Assembly: GCF_000187995.2 (NCBI RefSeq)
Contig: NZ_AEUW02000001.1
Coordinates: 682,001 to 746,000, forward strand
Direction of reading: 5' to 3'
DNA length: 64,000 nt
Source: Streptococcus macacae NCTC 11558
GTDB lineage: Bacteria; Bacillota; Bacilli; Lactobacillales; Streptococcaceae
Part shown: piece by piece, positions 29,354 through 37,917 of the stretch
How the letters are laid out: each line of letters starts with the position of its first letter
How positions within the stretch are numbered: the stretch's first letter is position 1
Notes under the pieces: generated by a model
What the model was told of the DNA's origin: nothing
The model's database searches: none
Seen by the model: the letters and a program-made list of their open reading frames with translations, nothing else
Made by a program: the position numbers and the translations under genes

Positions 29354-31315
29354 ATGAGATATATTGGTTCAAAAAAATTACTTTTGCCTGAAATTAAAAA
29401 AATGATAGATAAACATACCGATGGCTCTGAAGAAGTATTCTTAGATTTATTTGCTGGTACAAATGCAGTAGCGAATTATTTCAAACAATTCTACACAGTT
29501 TATTCAAATGATTTACTATTTTTTAGTTATGCTAATGCAAAAGCTATAATTGAAAATAATTCCAAACCTTTATTTGATAAGCTTATTCAAATTGGTATCA
29601 CTTCTCCTATGATTTATTTGCAAAATTTAGAAGTAAATAATAAAAAGGTAGAGTATTATGAATCTGCCTACTCTCCTACAGGGGAAGCGAATTATCTTTC
29701 AGTAAAAAATGCAAAAAAACTAGACGTTATCCGTAATCAGATTGAAAGTTGGAAAAATCAAAATTTGCTAACAGAGCATGAATACTACTACCTACTTTCT
29801 TCTCTTGTAGAAGCTTTACCATTTGTTAGCAATACTACTGGAACTTATGGAGCTTTCCTAAAGCACTGGGACAAGAGGGCTTTGAATGATTTAGAATTAC
29901 AAGATTTTACTATATTTGATAACTCAAAAGAAAATAGAGCATTTAACGAAGATGCAAATAAACTAGTTCAAAAAGTGAAAGCTGATATTGTTTATATTGA
30001 TACTCCTTACAATTCAAGACAATATGCTTCTAATTATCATTTATTAGAAAATGTAGCTAGAAATGATCAACCTGTTTTAAAAGGAGTCACAAAGATTTTC
30101 GATTGGAAAAATCTTAAAAGTGATTACGCTACAAAAAGTAAAGCTTTATCAGCAATGAGAGATTTAATTCAAAATATAGATTCAACTCATATTATTTTGA
30201 GCTATAATAACGAGGGAATTATCTCTGAGGAAGACTTGACTAACATTCTGAAAAAATTCTCGGTTGACGGTATGGTTGATATAAAAAAAATTCCATATCG
30301 AAAGTATCAATCAAAGAAGTCTTCTAAGATCAAAGAAATTTATGAATTATTATTTTATATCCAAAGAAAGCCACTTCCTAAAAATAAAACTATTAAGAAA
30401 ACCAATAACAGCATAAAAGTGAGTTCAACAAGGAAATACATTAAGAGTCCACTTAATTATATTGGAGGGAAATATAAACTTTTAAATCAAATATTGCCTT
30501 TCTTCCCAAACAATATTGATACATTTGTAGATATATTCAGTGGAGGAGCTAATGTTGGTATTAATGTGAAAGCGAACAAATATATTTTTAACGATATGAA
30601 TAACCGTATTAATGAAATGTTTCGGTATTTTCAAACTCAGCCACCTGTAAATTTAGCCCAACAAATTGAACAAAGGATCAATGAGTGGGAACTAAGTAAG
30701 ACTAACGAAGAGGCATTTCTAGCTTTTAGAAAACATTATAACACTAACCCTAATCCTTTGGATTTATATGTTCTATCCTCTTTTAGTTACAACTATCAAT
30801 TTAGATTTAATAATTCTATGGAGTTCAATAATCCTTTTGGTAGAAATCGTAGTCATTTTAGTGAAAATATGAGAAATAATTTATTTAATTTCGTTACTAA
30901 GCTTCAAACATTAGATGCAACGTTCACAGATAACTATTTTAATGAATTTAATTTTTCAAATTTGACGTCTAAGGATTTTATTTATCTTGATCCTCCATAT
31001 TTAATTACAACTGGAAGTTATAATGATGGGAAACGAGGTTTCTCAAATTGGAATAAAACCTCCGAAGTAGAATTATTAAATTTTATGGATCATCTAAATC
31101 ATCATGGAATTCGGTTTGCTCTCAGCAATGTAATTGAGCACAAAGGTAAAACTAACCAATTATTAAAAGATTGGGCTTATTCAAGAAACTTAAATATTAA
31201 TTATCTCAATTATAATTATAATAATTCGTCTCATAATTCGAAAAGCAAAGGAAGTCAAGAAGTCCTGATAACTAATTATGATAATGAGACATTTAAAATA
31301 CTTACTGGAAAATAA
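29354..31315 (+). CDS. Type IIS adenine methyltransferase, two fused D12-class domains (M.StsI-like)
   Basis: A 653-residue protein of two concatenated N6-adenine methyltransferases. The N-terminal domain has FLDLFAGTNAV near residue 30 and catalytic DTPY at 216-219. The C-terminal domain has FVDIFSGGANVG near 385 and DPPY at 546-549. This two-domain layout, with DTPY then DPPY, is that of M.FokI and M.StsI, where each half methylates one strand of the asymmetric site GGATG/CATCC. From memory M.StsI is also 653 residues. The partner nuclease gene is convergent. Both catalytic motifs are intact, so it should be active. Confidence 0.9.
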   Translation: MRYIGSKKLLLPEIKKMIDKHTDGSEEVFLDLFAGTNAVANYFKQFYTVYSNDLLFFSYANAKAIIENNSKPLFDKLIQIGITSPMIYLQNLEVNNKKVEYYESAYSPTGEANYLSVKNAKKLDVIRNQIESWKNQNLLTEHEYYYLLSSLVEALPFVSNTTGTYGAFLKHWDKRALNDLELQDFTIFDNSKENRAFNEDANKLVQKVKADIVYIDTPYNSRQYASNYHLLENVARNDQPVLKGVTKIFDWKNLKSDYATKSKALSAMRDLIQNIDSTHIILSYNNEGIISEEDLTNILKKFSVDGMVDIKKIPYRKYQSKKSSKIKEIYELLFYIQRKPLPKNKTIKKTNNSIKVSSTRKYIKSPLNYIGGKYKLLNQILPFFPNNIDTFVDIFSGGANVGINVKANKYIFNDMNNRINEMFRYFQTQPPVNLAQQIEQRINEWELSKTNEEAFLAFRKHYNTNPNPLDLYVLSSFSYNYQFRFNNSMEFNNPFGRNRSHFSENMRNNLFNFVTKLQTLDATFTDNYFNEFNFSNLTSKDFIYLDPPYLITTGSYNDGKRGFSNWNKTSEVELLNFMDHLNHHGIRFALSNVIEHKGKTNQLLKDWAYSRNLNINYLNYNYNNSSHNSKSKGSQEVLITNYDNETFKILTGK

Positions 31316-31318
31316 TAA

Positions 31319-31366
31319 TATAATAAGAAGCAGCATAGATATTGTGTTGCTTCTTATTATATTTGT
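31319..31366. terminator. Bidirectional terminator between M and R genes
   Basis: Perfect 14-base arms TATAATAAGAAGCA and TGCTTCTTATTATA with a 15-base loop. It lies between the convergent methylase and endonuclease genes and should prevent antisense read-through in both directions. Confidence 0.8.
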
Positions 31367-31403
31367 TCTTCTATTATTAGATATTTTCTAATTTAAACTT
31401 TTC

Positions 31404-33212
31404 TTACTCTATTTCTGTGAGTAATGGAGCATATTCTTCGTATGAGATATTATAATCAAGAATACTTTCTTTAACTTCATTTATGCTCATTTTATGAGCT
31501 TTATAATTATTTGCTAGTAATAATAATTTAACAAATTCCAATGCTCCACCCATATGATTTGTGTCCTGTCTAAATTTTTGTAGCTGAGCTTTATAATTAC
31601 CTGAAAAGCTTCCTGAAACATAAGCAAAATATGTATTAGCTAAATTATCTGGAGCAATATCCCACCATGTTGGTTTTATTTCTTCTTTCCGCTCTTTAAA
31701 CTGTCTCAAGTATCTTCCCATAGCATCTGTATGAGATGCGGTAAGTGGAAAACCTTCTGAATAGGCTTTGGAATCAAGAATAATTGCGCAATCATTATCC
31801 CAAATAAGTCCATCTGGCTTATTACTTCCTCCAAGATGTTCACCAAAGAAACCTAGCTCATCCGTAAAAACCTTAGTTGATATTGCCTCAAATTCCGTAT
31901 TTTCGACATTAGTAGTTGTCTTTTTACTAGCTATGTCAATTCCTTTAAGATAAGAGTGATCGATATTTGTTAGTTCTGTTCGTAATTGGTTCTTAAATTT
32001 TTCAATATCACTTTTTTGTAATGTTATGTTTTTCTGTATAGGAATTTCAAAGTCAAATAATTTATCTTTTAATGTTAGTTGGTTTCCATTAATTATAATT
32101 TCAATTCCGATTCTGTTAAGTCCGATACAGTCATCTATTACTTCTTCAGGTGTTATTTCAAGACTTGGATAGTCTGTATTAATAAGAGTAGCAATCACTT
32201 CTGCTTGAATTGGGTTCTTCTTTTCTGTAAGATGTTTTAACATTAGAGATCGTGATGTTTTTTTGGAGATTGCTTTTTTATCCTTAGTAGCTAAAAATTC
32301 CCACATAACTCTTTTCCTGCTTCGGGCATAGCGGGATTTCCCATCAACTTGTTTTAAAGCAGTCAATCCTTTTGTTGTTATCTGATACACTGTACCAAGA
32401 GTAAGAGCAAACTTACGACCATTATAATTATGGTTGACTTTCTTAGTGACAGAAGTTGCTAATCCTGCAGTAACCAGAACACCAGCTAGCCATCTCATAT
32501 ATTTATCAGAAGTACTTTCAAAATTTGATTTGATTTTTTTCTTAGCCATCTTGTCATTATCAATCTCAGCTTGAGCTAATCCATTTAAATAAATTTCAAC
32601 AGGGGCTGTTTCAAAACCTAATTCATCTATAAAGCCAAAATTTTCTCCTAAGTCAAATTTTGAAAACTGTTTAGTTGGATTTTTCCCTAATAATCTTAAC
32701 AACCAAGCAGCATAAGGGTATTCAAGTAGTCTTTCATACAAAAATTTGTCAAGTTCTGTCAAATCTTCTGATTCATATAATTTTACTGCCCTAATTCCTA
32801 ACTCTGAAATTGTGAAAGTTTTATCTGCCCGATGGAATTCTAATAATCCAAAAGCTACTGCAACACTCACATAATTTTGAGCAGCCCAATCTACAATTGC
32901 AAGCCTTGCGCCTTGTCCCGGAAAAACTGCTTGGACTAAACTATTAGCCTCTTTTTTTGTCCTTGTTCCAGTAAGTTGTTTCCAAGTGACTGAAATAGGC
33001 TTATTTGTAATTACAGCTTTTAATTCGTTTTGAAGATTTAAACCTGTAACTACTTCTTCCAATCTTGTATTTACTAACCATTTATGAATTTTTGATCCAG
33101 AAACAAAAATTGAAGCAACTTTTACTAATTCTTTTAAATCCTGACTAACATCCTGTCCTAAACCAAATGCTAAGTTATTCAAATCACTATATTCATTTAT
33201 ATTTATTGACAT
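31404..33212 (-). CDS. FokI-family type IIS restriction endonuclease (R.StsI-like)
   Basis: A 602-residue protein. The C-terminal 200 residues align by eye with the FokI cleavage domain: GEHLGGSNKPDG, ILDSKAYSEGF, DAMGRYLRQ and YVSGSFSGNYKAQL all have close FokI counterparts. The PD-(D/E)xK residues are Asp467, Asp480 and Lys482. The N-terminal 390 residues would be the DNA-recognition part with winged helices. From memory R.StsI of Streptococcus sanguinis is also 602 residues and also tail to tail with its methylase. Predicted specificity is GGATG with staggered cuts downstream. AGGAGG and an extended -10 (TGATATAAT) precede the ATG. The gene appears intact. Confidence 0.9.
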   Translation of the reverse strand: MSININEYSDLNNLAFGLGQDVSQDLKELVKVASIFVSGSKIHKWLVNTRLEEVVTGLNLQNELKAVITNKPISVTWKQLTGTRTKKEANSLVQAVFPGQGARLAIVDWAAQNYVSVAVAFGLLEFHRADKTFTISELGIRAVKLYESEDLTELDKFLYERLLEYPYAAWLLRLLGKNPTKQFSKFDLGENFGFIDELGFETAPVEIYLNGLAQAEIDNDKMAKKKIKSNFESTSDKYMRWLAGVLVTAGLATSVTKKVNHNYNGRKFALTLGTVYQITTKGLTALKQVDGKSRYARSRKRVMWEFLATKDKKAISKKTSRSLMLKHLTEKKNPIQAEVIATLINTDYPSLEITPEEVIDDCIGLNRIGIEIIINGNQLTLKDKLFDFEIPIQKNITLQKSDIEKFKNQLRTELTNIDHSYLKGIDIASKKTTTNVENTEFEAISTKVFTDELGFFGEHLGGSNKPDGLIWDNDCAIILDSKAYSEGFPLTASHTDAMGRYLRQFKERKEEIKPTWWDIAPDNLANTYFAYVSGSFSGNYKAQLQKFRQDTNHMGGALEFVKLLLLANNYKAHKMSINEVKESILDYNISYEEYAPLLTEIE

Positions 33213-33312
33213 ATTTCCTCCTGAATTTTACATACTCCATTATTATATCACTCTGTTTTTCTTAGTTTTATTTACCATTTCTCTGATTTTTAATAAAAAC
33301 TATTAGAAAACA

Positions 33313-33591
33313 TTAAAAATCTAAGTCATTTTCCTCTCTGAAGCGCATCTTATCTTCATCAGTTCCTCCACGTATATACCTAGTATCCTCTCGACGTGTT
33401 ATATGTACAATTGGTGACTTTCTATCATCAGGATAATTTCTACTAGAAAAATTTTCAATAGAGTCTGCTGAACAATCGATTGTATCGAATGCCTCATCAT
33501 TCTTATAGTCAAATCTTTGTCCATTGTTATCATTATTAGATAAGAGAAGAGTGAGGCCTGCTGCAGCAAGAACTACACCATCAATTATCAA
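33313..33591 (-). CDS. Small hypothetical protein with hydrophobic N-terminus
   Basis: About 92 residues from a TTG at 33591. One membrane-like stretch (VVLAAAGLTLLLS) is followed by an acidic, polar tail rich in Asp, Glu and Arg. No family recognised. The TTG overlaps the stop codon of the decayed effector-binding-domain gene upstream. The start is uncertain, as no ATG or strong ribosome site is visible. It could be a real membrane-anchored small protein or a fragment. Confidence 0.4.
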   Translation of the reverse strand: MIIDGVVLAAAGLTLLLSNNDNNGQRFDYKNDEAFDTIDCSADSIENFSSRNYPDDRKSPIVHITRREDTRYIRGGTDEDKMRFREENDLDF

Positions 33592-34120
33592 TTGTCCTGT
33601 ATCTGTTTAAGAGAAGTCAACAATTTTCTCGACTGTCGGACTGTCGAACCAATCTTTCGTTTTAGCTTTCTCCAAAGGGCAGTATTTACTTTGAAAGATG
33701 GCAATATACCAGTAATAGGAATCCATAAATCCATGTGGTATTTTTCACTTGAACGATCCCCCTACAGAGTATACTTCGATACTAAGAGAATCTGCAATCA
33801 CAAGATTCTCATGCACAAACTTCCAAGCCAGTAGGATAGTCTTCTCGACTGAACCAGTAAGTTCGAATATAGTATAATTTTTTAGGCAATTCAATTTCAA
33901 GAAACCTGTTACGATTTTTGAGCATATGGCTAATACCTGTGAAATATATAAAATTACCATTCTTATCAGGCACCGTTGAAACTCCCACTGGTGATGAATA
34001 ATTTTGCGAGACATATTTATAATAATGATTCCAACACGATTTAAAATCATCATGTATATTAGCATGATGTGAAATTCCATAAAGTTTTAATGGTCTCTTT
34101 TCAGTAATATTAATTTTCAT
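33588..34120 (-). pseudogene. AraC/GyrI-type effector-binding domain protein, two frameshifts
   Basis: From the ATG at 34120 (AAAGGGAATAAG upstream) the protein begins with a GyrI-like fold pattern: LYGISHHAN, SSPVGVSTVPDKNG and FIYFTGI. The rest lies in two other frames as NYTIFELTGSVEKTI, SLSIEVYS and then SSEKYHMDLWIPI, the normal end of this domain. Removing one A from the six-base run at 33878-33883 and one G from the five-base run near 33750 restores a continuous reading. The family binds small amphipathic ligands. Both breaks are at homopolymers. Confidence 0.7.
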
Positions 34121-34207
34121 CTTATTCCCTTTTCTATAATATGAGATTTATTTTCATAAAAAAATAATAATTATTTCCTCAACAATGTAATTAATTCTAG
34201 TCAATTT

Positions 34208-34509
34208 TCATTTAACGCAATTGGTTAATACTTTTCCACTTAAAAATTTTTCTCTTTCTTGAAAATTTTGGTTAACTTCAACTTGAAATTTGCCAAATGC
34301 ACAAATTAGAATATATTCACTTTCATGGATCTTAATTTCAAAATCAAAATGACCACGAACTTTAGAATCTACAGCAATTAAGAGTTCATAGTTGTTATCA
34401 TCAAGACTGTTGAATTCATATACTATTTCTTTATATAAATTTGTCTTTTTTTTGTAATGAAGTAAGCTCTGTCTCTTAAATGAAAATCAATATATAAATG
34501 CTTTCCCAT
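34208..34509 (-). pseudogene. Hypothetical protein downstream of the kinase gene, frameshifted
   Basis: The ATG at 34509 follows GGAGGAG and gives MGKHLYIDFHLRDRAYFITKK before an early stop. The shifted frame continues as NLYKEIVYEFNSLDDNNYELL to TGA at 34208. Adding one A to the eight-A run (34446-34453) gives one frame of 100 residues. No domain recognised. It lies 16 bases after the kinase stop, so the two were made as a pair; it may be a kinase substrate or partner. Confidence 0.6.
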
Positions 34510-34525
34510 ATTCTTACTCCTCCCA

Positions 34526-36037
34526 CTATTCTTTAATTAGTAGTTCTTCTATCATAGGTTCTAGACCATATTCAATTAAACTATCAATTTTACGTTGGGC
34601 ATCGAAACGTCCGACATTATAGGCAACATAGTTAAGAATTTTAGCTGCCACTTCATTAACTATGTAGGAGAAATTCTCTTTTAAAATCATATAAGCTAAT
34701 GTTGCAAAAGGATCTACATCTTCATATCTCTTTAATTGCTCCTCGAAATTTGAATCAATTAACTGGATGACATTATTTGCATGTGAATCATCAATTAACA
34801 TGAATTGAATTAAACAATTCAGGAAAAAATGGCCTTTCTTAATACAATTCTTACATAATTCATCTCCAGACATTTCATAAATATAGTTCTCGACATCCGA
34901 ATCAAAAATTTCTTGCGATATTTTACTCCACATAACATTTTTAAAATCTTTATTATTTCGGACAGTCACCCACTTATTTAATGCATTTAACATTTCTGTA
35001 GCATCTTGATATCGGTATTCTGGATTCAAATTTGTGGCTTTTTCGCTAATGGAACGAAAAGAATGTGAATAAGTGTTAAGATCTTTTGTCATAATAAAAT
35101 TAATAATCCGCCCAAGTGAATAGACATCACTTCTTTTATCAGCATCTTTTAAAAGAGTTAATTGTTCAGGGGCACAATAAAAAAGTTGCCCAAAAGACGC
35201 AGTATCCATAGTTTGATGAGAGGTTAAAACGTTTAAGCTTTTTCCTAAACCAAAATCAGCAATCTTGATAACTCCACCCACAAAGAAAATATTTGTCGGA
35301 CTTAAATCTCTATGTAAAATATCTTTTTGATGAACAATAGATACGGTGTGTAATATCTGTCTGATAATATTTATTTTCGAGTCTTCAGGCAGATCGCTTT
35401 CTTCAATAAAATTAGTTAAAGTAAAATCAGCCTTTTCCATTGTATATGAACAGTTACTATCATCAAAGTCATATACTTTTATGATACTCTCAATTTCTGA
35501 ACAAGATTTTGTTATTTCAAATTCTCGTTTTAAACGACTTCTAAGAGAACTTCTTTTAATAGCATCGTCGTTTAGCTTTTTCATCACTAAACCAGTGGAT
35601 TTTTGAAGATAGATAACTGCAAAGCCTCCTTTACCAATTTCAACTAGGTCTTCGTCGATTTTAAGCAAGAAAAACCTGTTATCTCTTTTAGAAATTATTA
35701 AACCATAGACAGAACATATTTTATTAAGTGCTCCCAATATTTTCTGCTGATATTTCAATGCATCTACTTCACTAATTTTTCTTTCTGTCAAGATATAATT
35801 TTTACTAAGTATAATATTTAAAAATTCATCTATCCTACCAGTAGAAGAAAAGTCTAATAATTTTTGGTTAACATATCTCCATCTAGTATCAAAAACTTGA
35901 CCATAAGTATCATTGTAACAAAAATATGTATTAAAAAATGATACTAGTTGAGGGCCAGATTTATACTCAAAAAAATCTTCCTCATCACCGCAAAATATTT
36001 TTGATAATTTTCCATAGAACTCTAAGCTCGCAGACAT
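34526..36037 (-). CDS. Hanks-type Ser/Thr protein kinase
   Basis: A 503-residue kinase. Residues 1-130 are an unassigned N-terminal region. The kinase domain, about 135-375, has a glycine loop IGKGGFAVIY, a Lys in MKKL, catalytic HRDLSPTN, DFG (ADFGLG) and the CAPEQ motif, so it should be active. The last 130 residues are helical, with no PASTA repeats or membrane segment: it is cytoplasmic and unlike the housekeeping PknB. It sits beside a type IIS system and a DUF3800 module, so a role in phage defence is plausible but inferred. Confidence 0.85.
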   Translation of the reverse strand: MSASLEFYGKLSKIFCGDEEDFFEYKSGPQLVSFFNTYFCYNDTYGQVFDTRWRYVNQKLLDFSSTGRIDEFLNIILSKNYILTERKISEVDALKYQQKILGALNKICSVYGLIISKRDNRFFLLKIDEDLVEIGKGGFAVIYLQKSTGLVMKKLNDDAIKRSSLRSRLKREFEITKSCSEIESIIKVYDFDDSNCSYTMEKADFTLTNFIEESDLPEDSKINIIRQILHTVSIVHQKDILHRDLSPTNIFFVGGVIKIADFGLGKSLNVLTSHQTMDTASFGQLFYCAPEQLTLLKDADKRSDVYSLGRIINFIMTKDLNTYSHSFRSISEKATNLNPEYRYQDATEMLNALNKWVTVRNNKDFKNVMWSKISQEIFDSDVENYIYEMSGDELCKNCIKKGHFFLNCLIQFMLIDDSHANNVIQLIDSNFEEQLKRYEDVDPFATLAYMILKENFSYIVNEVAAKILNYVAYNVGRFDAQRKIDSLIEYGLEPMIEELLIKE

Positions 36038-36211
36038 CCTTTTCTCCTATGACACTTGTAATATTTACTAAAATTTAGCAAGAGTATAATAATACTAGCT
36101 TATATGATTAATTTTAGCATGAAAATTAGAAGATTAATATAACAACCTTCTTAGATTATCCAATCAACAGATCTGTACTGCTTCAGATTATCGAAGAAAT
36201 TTTAAAATGAA

Positions 36212-36310
36212 TTGTATTTTTGTCAAACTCTTGGTATAATATAGGTAACTCATCGACCTAGTAGTTGAAGGAGATCGCGGAAACGTCCTTAATTATAAGG
36301 GCGTTTTCTG
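36212..36310 (+). ncRNA. Candidate small structured RNA unit
   Basis: Promoter TTGTAT (36212-36217), 17 bases, TATAAT (36235-36240). The predicted transcript starts near 36247. It can form TCGAC-CTAGTA-GTTGA near its 5' end, then a hairpin GAAACGTCCTT / AAGGGCGTTTTC (36280-36308) ahead of a T-rich stretch. No reading frame of note. It lies between the kinase gene and the DUF3800 pair, transcribed against both. From memory, structured RNA motifs have been reported next to DUF3800 genes. Confidence 0.5.
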
Positions 36311-36311
36311 T

Positions 36312-36833
36312 TTAGTTATCTTTATATTTATTATATTCTTTTAATTTCTTCTGTAGAACATTATCGTAGTCTATATAAAAGGCAGTTATTAATAAATAAT
36401 AATTTTTTCTTTCTTCTAAAACTATAAAATACCTGTCAACAGGGTTTAGCAAACAAATTCTAATGTTACTTCTATAGGGACGTTCATAAGTCAAAAAACA
36501 GTTTTGATGGCACAATTGAGCATGATCGTTTTCTAAAGATGGCCTTAGCCAACATAATCTCTCACTTCTCCTAAAATCAGGAAGTCTTTCTTGAAAATCT
36601 TTATCATAGTTCTTACAAGTCAAATGAAAATAACTATCTTCTCTATTATTAAATAGAGGGTACTTTTTAAATGCTACCAATTTCCCTCTGAAATGAATTT
36701 TATTATTATATAACTCTTTTAAAAATATTTCGTTGTATAAATAGTTATCATATTTTTTAAAATCACCATAAAAATTATCCAACGTAATAATGGGAGGAAG
36801 AGCATGACACTGATTATTTCTATTGCTATTCAT
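36312..36833 (-). CDS. Hypothetical protein paired with DUF3800
   Basis: A 173-residue protein rich in aromatic and basic residues. Near the C-terminus RYFIVLEERKNYYLLITAFY resembles the last strands of small RNases of the RelE/Barnase/EndoU superfamily; central SERLCWLRP could supply basic residues. This is a weak structural guess. The two proteins are encoded as a tight pair, since the start overlaps the DUF3800 stop by eight bases. The gene ends at the 3' end of the candidate RNA transcribed from the other strand. Confidence 0.65.
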   Translation of the reverse strand: MNSNRNNQCHALPPIITLDNFYGDFKKYDNYLYNEIFLKELYNNKIHFRGKLVAFKKYPLFNNREDSYFHLTCKNYDKDFQERLPDFRRSERLCWLRPSLENDHAQLCHQNCFLTYERPYRSNIRICLLNPVDRYFIVLEERKNYYLLITAFYIDYDNVLQKKLKEYNKYKDN

Positions 36834-37509
36834 TGCTCAACTCCATTTTAAAAATATTGAATTTATGAGTACTATAGTTAGTATTAGATATTAAATCATG
36901 TGCTGCTCTTTTAGAAACTAGATCACAAAGTTTAATCCTAGCATTGCTAGTTATAAAACCTCGATTTGTATATGCAACAGCTCCAATTAATAAATCAGTT
37001 AATTGCATTATTGAATTTTCATGTGATCGGATTTGTTGAATATTTTTAATACTTTTTTCTGTTTGATTCCATACATTAAGTATTTTTTTTAATTTGTTAA
37101 CTTTAAAAATACTATTAGTATCTTTTATATCAATGAAAACATTGACATCGTCCTCAAAAAGAAATTTTCTTACTAAGTAAAAATATTGTTTATAATAAAA
37201 ATCATCATGTGTTTGATTATATTTTTGATGATTTAACTTGTCTTTATCTATTATCACTACTCTAAAGTTAAGATTCTCATTATCAAAAAAATAATCAACT
37301 AATTCTTCATAGTATTCTATCTTTGATTCGGAGACCTTCCTCCATTTAATTTCAGTATGGGAAGATATCCCATATTTTTTCTTGATCTTTTTAATTTCCT
37401 TATAAACGATATTTCTCGCATAATCTGGACAAGAAATTCCACCTATAAGCATTACTTTTTCTTTATCATTTTCTAAATGGCACGATTCATCACAGTATAA
37501 ATTTAACAT
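36826..37509 (-). CDS. DUF3800 family protein
   Basis: A 227-residue protein with the DUF3800 signature: YCDESCH at the N-terminus, HTEIKWRKVS near residue 52, VNVFIDIKD near 118 and ENSIMQLTDLLIGAVAY near 164. The acidic residues in these motifs suggest an RNase H-like metal nuclease. DUF3800 genes are frequent in defence and mobile regions. It is first in a two-gene operon; AGGAG lies 11 bases before the ATG. Confidence 0.82.
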   Translation of the reverse strand: MLNLYCDESCHLENDKEKVMLIGGISCPDYARNIVYKEIKKIKKKYGISSHTEIKWRKVSESKIEYYEELVDYFFDNENLNFRVVIIDKDKLNHQKYNQTHDDFYYKQYFYLVRKFLFEDDVNVFIDIKDTNSIFKVNKLKKILNVWNQTEKSIKNIQQIRSHENSIMQLTDLLIGAVAYTNRGFITSNARIKLCDLVSKRAAHDLISNTNYSTHKFNIFKMELSNE

Positions 37510-37574
37510 GTTTTGTATGACTCCTAAAAATGTATTTCGTTTTACTTATAATTTTATTGGCTAAATTCTTTTTA

Positions 37575-37917
37575 TTAGCAATCCCAAACCAGATATCTTG
37601 AAAGAAGATTATACTTTCTTTTGCTTTCTTTTTCTTCAATAAATAAATCTGATAAGTATTCTTTTAAATCCTTCCAACAGCATTTTCTTTAAAACCTCGA
37701 TTCCCATCTGATGAAACAGTTAAAGAAAATGTTGCAAATACAGTTTCACAAGTTCTTCTTAGAATTTTGCTAAGTAAGAATCAAAAAATGAATTTGAATA
37801 TCTATAATGATGAGAATGAATAACATCTTTCCAAACACTTAACACAGACTCTTCATCAACAATGTTGTCTATCACTGACACTTCCTTAAGTTGTCTTTTC
37901 TCAATTAAACAAAGAAT
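37575..37917 (-). pseudogene. Decayed coding sequence downstream of the SIR2-like remnant
   Basis: Protein-like stretches appear in several frames: SVIDNIVDEESVLSVWKDVI and HHYRYSNSFFDSYLAKF, then CETVFATFSLTVSSDGNRG, then KDLKEYLSDLFIEEKESK with a stop at 37575. They read as one decayed gene with at least two frameshifts. I cannot identify the family or say whether it was part of the SIR2-like gene. Confidence 0.4.

Noticed and set aside
36241..36310. CRISPR repeat or tracrRNA-like element
   Set aside because: The sequence is not repeated anywhere in the window and no cas gene is present; a single structured RNA fits better.
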